A DNA stretch of 9,430 nt, from the NCBI GenBank assembly GCA_021205375.1, contig JAJPXR010000240.1, positions 1 to 9,430 on the forward strand. Reading direction: 5' to 3'. How positions within the stretch are numbered: position 1 is the stretch's first letter; each line of letters opens with the position of its first letter. Source of the DNA: Clostridiales bacterium (lineage in GTDB: Bacteria > Bacillota > Clostridia > Oscillospirales > Oscillospiraceae). Shown here in pieces: positions 1-5,697 of the stretch. The notes under the pieces are model-generated. The model saw nothing but the letters and a program-made list of their open reading frames with translations. It searched no databases and had not been told where the DNA came from. The translations under genes were made by a program, and so were the position numbers.

Positions 1-21
1 ATTGCACATTGCTAATTGCTA
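1..21 (-). repeat. Heptamer tandem repeat array A, overlapping the rfbB stop
   Basis: The first 21 bases are three 7-bp units (ATTGCAC, ATTGCTA, ATTGCTA on the plus strand; TAGCAAT in the gene sense), cut by the left window edge. The array contains the rfbB stop: the last three codons, Ile-Ser-Asn, and the TAG stop are all spelled by repeat sequence. The array belongs to the same loose TTAGCNN family as those at 3564, 3701 and 5698. Its function is unknown. Confidence 0.6.
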
Positions 22-1058
22 ATTTTTTTCAGCCGCTCCCCGTACATCTCCTCATAGTACCGCTGATAGTTCCCGGAGAGGATGTGCTCCCACCAGGGCC
101 GGTTGTCCAGATACCACTGGATGGTTTTCTGGATACCGTCGGCAAATTTCGTCTCCGGCAGCCAGCCCAGCTCGTTGTGGATCTTGGTGGGGTCGATGGC
201 GTAACGCATATCGTGGCCCTTCCGGTCCTCCACGTGGACAATGAGGCTCTCCGGCTTGCCCAGGGCCTTGCAGATGAGCTTGACGATGTCGATGTTCCGC
301 ATTTCGTTGTGGCCGCCCACGTTGTAGACCTCGCCCACCCTGCCGTTGTGGATGATGAGGTCGATGGCCCGGCAGTGGTCCTCTACATAGAGCCAATCCC
401 GGACGTTTTTGCCCTCGCCGTAGACGGGCAGGGGCTTGTCGTTCAGGGCGTTGGCGATCATCAGGGGGATGAGCTTCTCCGGGAAGTGATACGGCCCGTA
501 GTTGTTGGAGCAGCGGCTGATGGTCACAGGCAGGCCGTAGGTGCGGTGATAGGCCATGACCAGCAGGTCCGCCGAGGCTTTGGAGGCGGAATAGGGGCTG
601 GAGGTGTGGAGGGGGGTCTCCTCGGTGAAGAACAGATCGGGCCGGTCCAGGGGCAGATCGCCATAGACCTCGTCGGTGGAGACCTGGTGGTAGCGGCCAA
701 TGCCGTACTTGTTGCAGGCGTCCAGCAGAACGCCGGTGCCGATGACGTTGGTCTCCAAAAAGACGGAGGGGTTCTCGATGGAGCGGTCCACATGGCTCTC
801 GGCGGCGAAATTCACCACCACGTCGGGATGCTCCTCCTCAAACAGGCGGTACACCGCCGCCCGGTCGGTGATGGAGTCCTTGACAAAGCGGAAGTTGGGG
901 TTGTCCATCACCGGGGCCAGGGTCTCCAGGTTGCCGGCGTAGGTCAGGCAGTCCAGGCAGACGATGCGGTAATCCGGGTGGGTTTTCAGCATATAGTGGA
1001 CAAAGTTGCCGCCGATGAAGCCCGCGCCGCCGGTGACAATAATGGTTTTGGTGGTCAT
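12..1058 (-). CDS. rfbB: dTDP-glucose 4,6-dehydratase
   Basis: This enzyme converts dTDP-glucose to dTDP-4-keto-6-deoxyglucose using tightly bound NAD. It is the second step of dTDP-L-rhamnose and related deoxysugar synthesis, and acts in the cytosol. The 348 residues match the family's usual length of about 350. The N-terminus has the Rossmann motif TGGAGFIG (residues 9-16). The catalytic Thr-Asp-Glu lies in STDEVYG (Thr128, Asp129, Glu130), and Tyr156xxxLys160 lies in SPYSASK. The family-typical GEGKNVRDWLYVEDHC follows in the C-terminal half. I chose the ATG at 1058 because AAGGAAGGGG sits 6 nt before it; a longer in-frame opening from a TTG at 1097 has no ribosome binding site. It has its own promoter at 1154-1182. 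No rfbA, rfbC or rfbD lies in the window; they could lie to the left. The C-terminal Ile-Ser-Asn is encoded by a repeat array. Identity is near certain from motifs; the exact deoxysugar made is not shown. Confidence 0.96.
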   Translation of the reverse strand: MTTKTIIVTGGAGFIGGNFVHYMLKTHPDYRIVCLDCLTYAGNLETLAPVMDNPNFRFVKDSITDRAAVYRLFEEEHPDVVVNFAAESHVDRSIENPSVFLETNVIGTGVLLDACNKYGIGRYHQVSTDEVYGDLPLDRPDLFFTEETPLHTSSPYSASKASADLLVMAYHRTYGLPVTISRCSNNYGPYHFPEKLIPLMIANALNDKPLPVYGEGKNVRDWLYVEDHCRAIDLIIHNGRVGEVYNVGGHNEMRNIDIVKLICKALGKPESLIVHVEDRKGHDMRYAIDPTKIHNELGWLPETKFADGIQKTIQWYLDNRPWWEHILSGNYQRYYEEMYGERLKKISN

Positions 1059-1153
1059 AAAATTCCCCTTCCTTGGCGGATGCCCTCCTGGGTGCAAACC
1101 CTGTTACAGTCCGGTTTGCCTGCGTCCGCCGCGATTTCTTTCTGACAGGGCAT

Positions 1154-1182
1154 ATTTTACAATAGAACGGCCAGCCTGTCAA
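1154..1182 (-). promoter_or_regulatory. Sigma-A promoter for rfbB
   Basis: On the minus strand a perfect -35 TTGACA (1177-1182), a 17-bp spacer and a -10 TAAAAT (1154-1159, 5 of 6) lie just after the parC stop codon. Transcription would start near 1147, giving a leader of about 90 nt. That leader holds a 7-bp inverted repeat, GCAAACC/GGTTTGC (1094-1119), of unknown meaning. No clear terminator separates parC from this promoter, so read-through from parC is also possible. Confidence 0.8.
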
Positions 1183-1198
1183 CGAGAACGCAGACGTT

Positions 1199-3442
1199 TT
1201 ACTTGATATCCAGCGTCATCTGCACCTCGCCCTTGTCCTCCGGCTTGAGCAGCGCGCCGGTGGCGGGGATGTTCCTGGCCCGGTAGCGGGCCAGGTTGAC
1301 GATGCCGCTCTCCTCCGCGGGGACAACCCGGCTGAGCCGGTATTTGGGCTTGAGGGTCAGCACCGCCACACCCTGGGTGGTGCGGGTGGCCTTGGGGGTC
1401 AGGGCGGCGGTGTTGAACAGCAGCGCCCGGTTCTCGGTGGAGAACACCGCCAGCTCCTTGTCCTCGGTCAGCAGGAACGCCGCTTTCAGGGGGGATTTGT
1501 CGGAGTAAGCGCCGGTCAGCCGCCGCCGGTTGGTGACGGTACGGTACTTCTCCAGGTCCACACGGGCGGCCTTGCCGTTCTCGAAGAAGAAGAGCAGGGT
1601 GCCGGAGTAGTCCCCCGGCAGACAGGCCCACACCACGTTCTCGCCCTCGTCCATGCCCAGGCGGGAGGGCAGGTACTCGCCCAGCACACTGGCCTTGCTG
1701 TCGGCAAAGTCGTTGAGCCGGGCCTTGTAGCACTGCTGCCGATCGGTGAAGAACATGATTTCCTGGCTGCTGGTGGTCTCCCAGTACTGGCTGGGACCGT
1801 CCCCCTCCTTGTACTTCTGCTCCCCAGACATCCGCAGGGACTGGGGGGTGATTTTCTTGAAATACCCCTGCTGGGACAGGAACACGTGGACCGGGTTGTC
1901 CGGCACATCCTCCGTCTCCTCCGGCACGTCCTCCTGGTAGTCGTAGACGATCTCCGTCCGCCGGGGCACGGCGTACTTCTTTTTGACCGCTTGCAGCTCG
2001 CCGGTGATGATCTTCTTGACCCGCTGGGGGTTGTCCACCACGTCCTGGAGGTCATCGATCTCCTGCTGGAGCTGGTCCACCTCGTTGGTGCGGCGGAGGA
2101 TATATTCCTGGTTGATGTTGCGCAGCTTGATTTCCGCCACGAACTCCGCCTGCACCTGGTCGATGCCGAAGCCGATCATCAGGTTTGGAATGACCTCCGC
2201 CTCGGTGGGAGTCTCCCGGATGATTTTGATGGCCTTGTCGATGTCCAGCAAAATCTTCCGCAGGCCCAGCAGCAGGTGGAGCTTCTCCCGCTTTTTCGCC
2301 ATGTCGTAGCTGGCCCGGCGGCGGACGCAGTCCATCCGCCAGGCGATCCACTCATCCAGAATCTCCCCCACGCCCATAACGCGGGGGTTGCCGTTGATGA
2401 GGATGTTGAAGTTGCAGGGGTAGGCGTCCTGGAAGGGGGTCAGCTTGCACAGCTTCGCCATCAGCTTGTCCGGGTCCACGCCCCGTTTCAGGTCGATGGC
2501 CAGTTTCAGGCCGGAGAGGTCGGTCTCGTCCCGCATATCGGTGATTTCCCGGATCTTTCCGGCCTTCACCAGGTCGGCCACCTTGTCCATAATGGCCTCG
2601 ATGGTGGTGGAGTAGGGGACCTCGTAAATTTCAATCAGGTTTTCCGCCTTGACGTAGCGCCAGCGGCCCCGGACCTTCAGCGACCCCCGCCCGGTGCGGT
2701 AGACCTGCTCCAGCGCCTTCTGATCGTAGAGCAGTTGGCCGCCGGTAGGGAAATCCGGGGCCTTGAGGGTGGCGAACAGGTCGGACTTGGGATTTTTCAT
2801 CCGGGCGATGGCGGCGTCGCAGACCTCCCCCAGGTTAAAGCCACAGATGTTGGAGGCCATGCCCACGGCAATACCCTGGTTGGCGGAGACCAGCACGTTG
2901 GGGAAGGTGGTGGGCAGCAGCGTCGGCTCCTTGAGCTGGCCGTCGTAGTTGTCCACAAAGTCCACGGTGTCCTTGTCGATGTCCCGGAAGAACTCCTGAC
3001 AGATGGGGTCCAGCCGGACCTCGGTGTACCGGGAGGCGGCGTAGGCCATGTCACGGGAAAACACCTTGCCGAAGTTGCCCTTGGAGTCCACCGGCGGGTG
3101 GAGCAGCGCCCCGTAACCGCGGGAGAGGCGCACCATGGTCTCGTAGATGGCGGCGTCGCCGTGGGGGTTCAACTTCATGGTGGAACCCACCACGTTGGCG
3201 GACTTGGTGCGGTTGCCCCCCAGCAGGTGCATCTGGTACATGGTGTACAGCAGCTTCCGGTGGCTGGGCTTGAAGCCGTCGATCTCAGGAATGGCCCGGC
3301 TGATGATGACGCTCATGGCGTAGGGCATATAGTTGATTTCCAGCGTCTCGGTGATGGGCTGCTCCAGCACCTCGGCGTGGAGGCCCTTGACGTTTTCATT
3401 GTTGGTTGGTTTGGGTGCGGTGTCTTTTTTGCGTCTTGCCAT
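1199..3442 (-). CDS. parC: DNA topoisomerase IV subunit A (ParC-like type IIA topoisomerase)
   Basis: This is the breakage-reunion subunit of a type IIA topoisomerase: it cuts both DNA strands through a tyrosine while its GyrB/ParE-type partner hydrolyses ATP. Length is 747 residues (E. coli ParC is about 750). A basic N-terminus precedes the winged-helix domain at about 35-150, containing DGFKPSHRKLLY (55-66), NPHGDAAIYE (92-101) and AASRYTEVRL (135-144) with catalytic Arg138-Tyr139. The GIAVGMASNI segment matches the DNA-bending isoleucine region. A charged coiled-coil region follows at about 375-490, then a C-terminal region of beta-pinwheel size from about 500. I see no GyrA box (QRRGGKG type), which argues for ParC rather than GyrA. 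Ala97 occupies the quinolone-contact serine position, with Glu101 at the acidic one. The start is supported by GAGG 6 nt upstream. No parE is adjacent. The older product name gyrase A is the main alternative. Confidence 0.92.
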   Translation of the reverse strand: MARRKKDTAPKPTNNENVKGLHAEVLEQPITETLEINYMPYAMSVIISRAIPEIDGFKPSHRKLLYTMYQMHLLGGNRTKSANVVGSTMKLNPHGDAAIYETMVRLSRGYGALLHPPVDSKGNFGKVFSRDMAYAASRYTEVRLDPICQEFFRDIDKDTVDFVDNYDGQLKEPTLLPTTFPNVLVSANQGIAVGMASNICGFNLGEVCDAAIARMKNPKSDLFATLKAPDFPTGGQLLYDQKALEQVYRTGRGSLKVRGRWRYVKAENLIEIYEVPYSTTIEAIMDKVADLVKAGKIREITDMRDETDLSGLKLAIDLKRGVDPDKLMAKLCKLTPFQDAYPCNFNILINGNPRVMGVGEILDEWIAWRMDCVRRRASYDMAKKREKLHLLLGLRKILLDIDKAIKIIRETPTEAEVIPNLMIGFGIDQVQAEFVAEIKLRNINQEYILRRTNEVDQLQQEIDDLQDVVDNPQRVKKIITGELQAVKKKYAVPRRTEIVYDYQEDVPEETEDVPDNPVHVFLSQQGYFKKITPQSLRMSGEQKYKEGDGPSQYWETTSSQEIMFFTDRQQCYKARLNDFADSKASVLGEYLPSRLGMDEGENVVWACLPGDYSGTLLFFFENGKAARVDLEKYRTVTNRRRLTGAYSDKSPLKAAFLLTEDKELAVFSTENRALLFNTAALTPKATRTTQGVAVLTLKPKYRLSRVVPAEESGIVNLARYRARNIPATGALLKPEDKGEVQMTLDIK

Positions 3443-3490
3443 AACTTACCTCAGTCTAAAAACAATTCTTCTCTTCTTCAAATTCATCCT

Positions 3491-3519
3491 AGTATATCAC
3501 GCTCCGGCCGGACCCGCAA
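3491..3519 (-). promoter_or_regulatory. Extended -10 promoter for parC
   Basis: The minus strand reads TTGCGG (3514-3519), a 17-bp spacer, then TGATATACT, an extended -10 with TATACT at 3491-3496. The -35 is weak (3 of 6), offset by the TG motif. The spacer holds a perfect 10-bp palindrome, TCCGGCCGGA (3503-3512). The parC ATG is about 50 bp downstream. The promoter directly follows the preceding operon's terminator, consistent with parC being a separate transcription unit. Confidence 0.65.
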
Positions 3520-3521
3520 GA

Positions 3522-3561
3522 CAAAAACACAGCGCGGAGATTCCAAAAACCTCCGCGCTGT
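3522..3561 (-). terminator. Intrinsic terminator of the infC-rpmI-rplT operon
   Basis: A perfect 11-bp GC-rich stem, ACAGCGCGGAG (3529-3539) with CTCCGCGCTGT (3551-3561), has an 11-nt loop. On the minus strand it is followed at once by GTTTTTG. There is no T-run on the plus side, so it acts on minus-strand transcripts. It lies about 170 nt after the rplT stop and just before the parC promoter. Confidence 0.85.
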
Positions 3562-3563
3562 AT

Positions 3564-3591
3564 TAAGCTATTAGCCGTTAGCTGTCAGTCA
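3564..3591 (+). repeat. Heptamer tandem repeat array D, inverted relative to the others
   Basis: Four 7-bp units with AGC, AGC, AGC and AGT at 3566, 3573, 3580 and 3587 (TTAGCCG, TTAGCTG type). The TTAGC sense is on the plus strand, opposite to the arrays at 1, 3701 and 5698. Positions 3566-3585 match the reverse complement of 3698-3717 at 17 of 20 bases, so the two arrays form imperfect inverted ends around a 112-bp core. In that core I see no gene, only a possible decayed repeat unit near 3605-3620 and weak hairpins. Confidence 0.6.
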
Positions 3592-3700
3592 GGTACTACC
3601 AGTCTAAAGCGAACAGCTAAAAAGGAAACTGAGAACGAAATTCCCCGTTTCTAAAGTCATGCAAACGATAAGCGTAGCACGTAATACCCGGCGCCACAAA

Positions 3701-3735
3701 GCTAATGGCTCATAGCTAAGAGCCAATGGCTCCGT
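3701..3735 (-). repeat. Heptamer tandem repeat array B, abutting the rplT stop
   Basis: Five exact 7-bp steps on the plus strand: GCTAATG, GCTCATA, GCTAAGA, GCCAATG, GCTCCGT, with GCY at 3701, 3708, 3715, 3722 and 3729. The last unit ends on the final base of the rplT stop codon. In the gene sense the stop is followed by three bases and then AGC, the same register as array C at the permease gene. The units can also pair locally as TGGCTC/GAGCCA. Confidence 0.7.
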
Positions 3736-4088
3736 TACAGGCTGGCCTTGGCGACCTGCACCAGCTGGGTGAAGGCGGCCTTGTCGTTGACGGCCATCTC
3801 AGAGAGCATTTTGCGGTCGATGGTGACGTTGGCCAGCTTCAGGCCGTGCATAAAGGTGGAATAGTTGATGCCGTTCTGCTTGCAGGCGGCGCTGATGCGG
3901 GTGATCCACAGGCGGCGGAAGTCGCGCTTCTTCAGGCGGCGGCCGGTGTAGGCGTAGGTCAGGGACTTCATGACGGCCTGGTTGGCCATCTTGTAGTGCT
4001 TGCTCTTGGCGCCCCAGTAGCCCTTGGCCATCTTGAGGACCTTATTTCTTCTCTTGCGCGTCATCATTGCGCGTTTGACTCTTGCCAT
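3735..4088 (-). CDS. rplT: 50S ribosomal protein L20
   Basis: L20 is an early-binding protein of the large ribosomal subunit. It contacts 23S rRNA domain II and is needed for 50S assembly. The 117 residues match the family's usual length (about 118). The very basic, helical N-terminal half begins MARVKRAMMTRKRRNKVLK and contains KGYWGAKSKHYKMANQAV, typical of L20. The globular C-terminal half contains RRLWITRISAACKQNGINYS, the part that binds rRNA and, in many bacteria, the operon's own mRNA. The start is fixed by AGGAGG 8 nt upstream of the ATG. It is the last gene of infC-rpmI-rplT, 20 nt after rpmI. By analogy with Bacillus subtilis, L20 is the likely repressor acting on the operon leader at about 4917-5069. 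A heptamer array touches its stop codon. Confidence 0.98.
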   Translation of the reverse strand: MARVKRAMMTRKRRNKVLKMAKGYWGAKSKHYKMANQAVMKSLTYAYTGRRLKKRDFRRLWITRISAACKQNGINYSTFMHGLKLANVTIDRKMLSEMAVNDKAAFTQLVQVAKASL

Positions 4089-4108
4089 TTCAGTTGCCTC
4101 CTATCGAA

Positions 4109-4306
4109 TTATTTGTAAGGGATCATCTTGCGGATGGTATCGCTGTTGGTCACGTCCGCATAGGCGCCCTTGCGGAGGCCTCTCTTACGCTTGGTGGTTT
4201 TCTTGGTCAGGATGTGGCTGGCGTAGGCGTGGGAACGCTTGACCTTGCCGTTTTTGGTGAGATTGAATCTCTTTTTCGCACCGCTGTGCGTTTTCATCTT
4301 AGGCAT
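4109..4306 (-). CDS. rpmI: 50S ribosomal protein L35
   Basis: L35 is a small, highly basic protein of the large ribosomal subunit. The 65 residues match the family (64-66). It opens with MPKMKTHSGAKKRFNLTKNG, the L35 signature, and carries KRSHAYASHILTKKTTKRKR and a C-terminal DVTNSDTIRKMIPYK-type tail, both typical. The ATG at 4306 follows AAAGGAG with about 9 nt spacing. It sits between infC (34 nt upstream) and rplT (20 nt downstream), the standard order in Firmicutes and most other bacteria, so it is co-transcribed and co-regulated with them. Confidence 0.98.
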   Translation of the reverse strand: MPKMKTHSGAKKRFNLTKNGKVKRSHAYASHILTKKTTKRKRGLRKGAYADVTNSDTIRKMIPYK

Positions 4307-4340
4307 GGTGAAAGACTCCTTTCGAATGTGGACTGCTGCG

Positions 4341-4916
4341 TTATTTGTTCTCAGGTGGGCGGCGGTTGTCGCGCCGGGCCGCGCCCTTGGAGGCGGCGTC
4401 CTTGGACGCCTTGGGGGAGAGCAGCATGGTCATATGGCGGCCATCCAGGACGGGCTTGCGGTCCATCACGGCGATCTCCTCGCTCTCCGCGGCAAAGCGG
4501 CGCAGCAGCTTCTCGCCGATGTCGGTATGGGCCATTTCGCGGCCCCGGAAGCGGACAGTGACCTTGACGCGGTTGCCTTCGCTCAGGAACTTGTGAGCGT
4601 TGCGGAGCTTGGTGTTGAAGTCGCCCACGTCGATGCTGGGGGACATCCGGATCTCCTTGATTTCAACCACGTGTTGGTTCTTTTTCGCTTCTTTTTCCCG
4701 CTTGGACTGCTCGAAGCGGAACTTGCCGTAGTCCATGATCTTGCACACGGGGGGGACGGCCTTGGGAGAGATCTTGACCAGGTCCAGACCGGCCTTCTGC
4801 GCCTCCTGCAACGCGGCGCGGGAGGACATGATACCCATCTGCTGGCCGGTAGAGGAAATCAGGCGAACCTCTTTGTCGCGGATCTCCTCGTTGATCTGAT
4901 GAGACATACTGCTAAT
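4341..4916 (-). CDS. infC: Translation initiation factor IF-3, with an ATT start codon
   Basis: IF-3 binds the 30S subunit, keeps it apart from 50S, and checks start-codon/initiator-tRNA pairing. The N-domain (about 8-80) has INEEIRDKEVRLI and the family signature KIMDYGKFRFEQSK (59-72). The C-domain (about 84-168) has VEIKEIRMSPSIDVGDFNTK and VKVTVRFRGREMAH. A basic tail of about 22 residues makes it 191 residues, slightly longer than typical. The start is unusual: GGAGG (4926-4930) is 9 nt before an in-frame ATT (4914-4916) but 18 nt before the first ATG (4905-4907). ATT/AUU is the known start of infC in E. coli and Bacillus species, where IF-3 represses its own translation by rejecting non-AUG starts. 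If the ATG were used instead, the protein would be 188 residues. It is the first gene of the operon, with a perfect promoter and an attenuator upstream. Confidence 0.95.
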   Translation of the reverse strand: MSSMSHQINEEIRDKEVRLISSTGQQMGIMSSRAALQEAQKAGLDLVKISPKAVPPVCKIMDYGKFRFEQSKREKEAKKNQHVVEIKEIRMSPSIDVGDFNTKLRNAHKFLSEGNRVKVTVRFRGREMAHTDIGEKLLRRFAAESEEIAVMDRKPVLDGRHMTMLLSPKASKDAASKGAARRDNRRPPENK

Positions 4917-5069
4917 ACGAAAACACCTCCAGAATAAAATCAAAACGGATACCGAAACGGTATCCGCACAAACCACACCCACCCGAAACCAGCCGGGTGA
5001 GAAGGACTAGCGCTATTGACCACTGCGCCCAGGCGCAGAAGGTGAGGAACCGTTCCTGCTTTGTTTTGC
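4917..5069 (-). ncRNA. infC operon leader, candidate L20-type autoregulatory leader
   Basis: About 150 nt of transcribed leader lie between the promoter and infC. In 5' to 3' order on the minus strand I see a small AGGAAC/GTTCCT hairpin (5045-5057), a CTGCGCC/GGCGCAG hairpin (5023-5038), a CACCCG/CGGGTG hairpin with an 8-nt loop (4980-4999), and a terminator-type hairpin (4946-4966). In Firmicutes the same operon is controlled by L20 binding a leader and favouring premature termination. Position and layout fit that class (inference). I cannot confirm the specific L20-binding fold by eye. Confidence 0.6.
4939..4966 (-). terminator. Attenuator hairpin upstream of infC
   Basis: A perfect 9-bp stem, CGGATACCG/CGGTATCCG (4946-4966), with a 3-nt TTT loop is followed on the minus strand by TTTTGATTTTATT, a U-rich tract. 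It ends just before the infC ribosome binding site and lies inside the leader, after the promoter. It would therefore abort transcription before infC rather than end an upstream gene. The 5' arm can alternatively pair with an upstream segment (5046-5053), a possible antiterminator. Confidence 0.75.
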
Positions 5070-5075
5070 GTAGCT

Positions 5076-5104
5076 ATTATACCAGCGGAAATTTCGCCTG
5101 TCAA
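5076..5104 (-). promoter_or_regulatory. Perfect-consensus promoter of the infC operon
   Basis: The minus strand has TTGACA (5099-5104), exactly 17 bp, then TATAAT (5076-5081), preceded by TGG so that the extended -10 is also present. All consensus elements of a sigma-A promoter match. Transcription should begin near 5069. It sits about 37 bp past the stop of the DUF1810 gene. Confidence 0.9.
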
Positions 5105-5140
5105 GGGGAATATTCGGATTTTTTGCCGCGCCCGACACCG

Positions 5141-5566
5141 TCAGTCCGTCTGCTCCAGCAGATTCAGGGTGCGCTCATCCTGCCAACCGTCAAAATACTG
5201 TTGGAGCACGTCCAAAAACACCTGCTCTCCGCCGCTGGCGCAGGCGAACAGGGTCATGCAGGAGCGGAGCTTTTCGTTGTCCGGCTCTGGAAATACATTC
5301 AGCGGGTCATGGGTGTCCAGCGCAAGCAGCGCCTGGGAGATCTCCCGCAGGTTCCCGCCCAGATAGTGGTCAGCCAGGAACGCCTGGGCTTCCCCCAAAT
5401 CGCAGATGCCGAACCGTTCCGCCATCGGGCTGCGCGCCAGGGCGCGGTGCTGGGGAAAGATAAACCACATCCAATGAGTGCGCTTTCGTCCGCTGCGGAT
5501 CTCGTCCAGCGCATAGCCGTAAAAAACCTGATGGGCCTCATAGAAACAGGAAAGATCGTACTTCAT
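5141..5566 (-). CDS. DUF1810 family protein
   Basis: A 141-residue, probably cytosolic protein with no signal peptide or membrane segment. It matches the DUF1810 family as I know it: an N-terminal helix with FYEAHQVFYGYALDEIRSG, then the hallmark GRKRTHWMWFIFPQ (26-39), then ARSPMAERFGI (44-54), and near the C-terminus DNEKLRSCMTLFACA (96-110). Length is normal for the family. The molecular function is not established to my knowledge, so I assign none. The conserved Arg/Lys, His and Trp cluster at 26-36 is the obvious candidate active or binding site (inference). AAGGAGG lies 8 nt before the ATG. The gene sits alone between the export permease and the infC promoter, with a strong hairpin only about 30 bp upstream of its start and no clear promoter of its own. 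Its place among translation and wall genes says little about its role. Confidence 0.88.
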   Translation of the reverse strand: MKYDLSCFYEAHQVFYGYALDEIRSGRKRTHWMWFIFPQHRALARSPMAERFGICDLGEAQAFLADHYLGGNLREISQALLALDTHDPLNVFPEPDNEKLRSCMTLFACASGGEQVFLDVLQQYFDGWQDERTLNLLEQTD

Positions 5567-5593
5567 TTGTCCTGCCTCCTTGCTGTTTTGGGG

Positions 5594-5625
5594 AAAAGGA
5601 GGCGGACTTCCGCGAAGTCCGCCTC
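5594..5625 (-). terminator. Strong hairpin terminator after the permease, in the DUF1810 leader
   Basis: A perfect 12-bp stem, GAGGCGGACTTC/GAAGTCCGCCTC (5599-5625), has a 3-nt loop. On the minus strand it is followed by CTTTTCCCC; on the plus strand it is followed by AAAAC and a T5 run, so it could act both ways. It would end permease transcripts, yet it stands about 30 bp before the DUF1810 start, leaving no room for a promoter between. It may therefore act as a partial terminator or attenuator. Confidence 0.7.
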
Positions 5626-5649
5626 AAAACTTTTTGTTGATTTTTCTTT

Positions 5650-5667
5650 TGCTCATTCTCATGAGCA
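5650..5667. other. Second inverted repeat in the permease-DUF1810 gap
   Basis: TGCTCAT (5650-5656) and ATGAGCA (5661-5667) form a perfect 7-bp stem with a 4-nt loop. A short T4 run follows on the plus strand, and A-rich sequence follows on the minus strand. It could be a weak terminator or a protein-binding palindrome. Its role is not shown. Confidence 0.45.
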
Positions 5668-5697
5668 TTTTGAACCGCTTTTGGTTTGCAGCACCTG

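Noticed and set aside
1059..1097. An N-terminal extension of rfbB from a TTG start (13 extra residues)
   Set aside because: The extension has no ribosome binding site, is Pro/Gly-rich, and contains the ribosome binding site of the ATG at 1058, which fits the family's usual N-terminus.
9..1145. A 378-codon open frame on the plus strand opposite rfbB
   Set aside because: Antisense of a confidently identified dehydratase; no family resemblance and biased composition.
1886..3574. A 562-codon open frame on the plus strand opposite parC
   Set aside because: It is the antisense of a clear ParC coding frame. Its protein is rich in Val, Gly, His and Leu without recognisable domains, as expected for a GC-driven shadow.
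4917..4982. An N-terminal extension of infC starting at 4982
   Set aside because: It would translate the attenuator hairpin and the ribosome binding site. The extra residues are unlike any IF-3 N-terminus.
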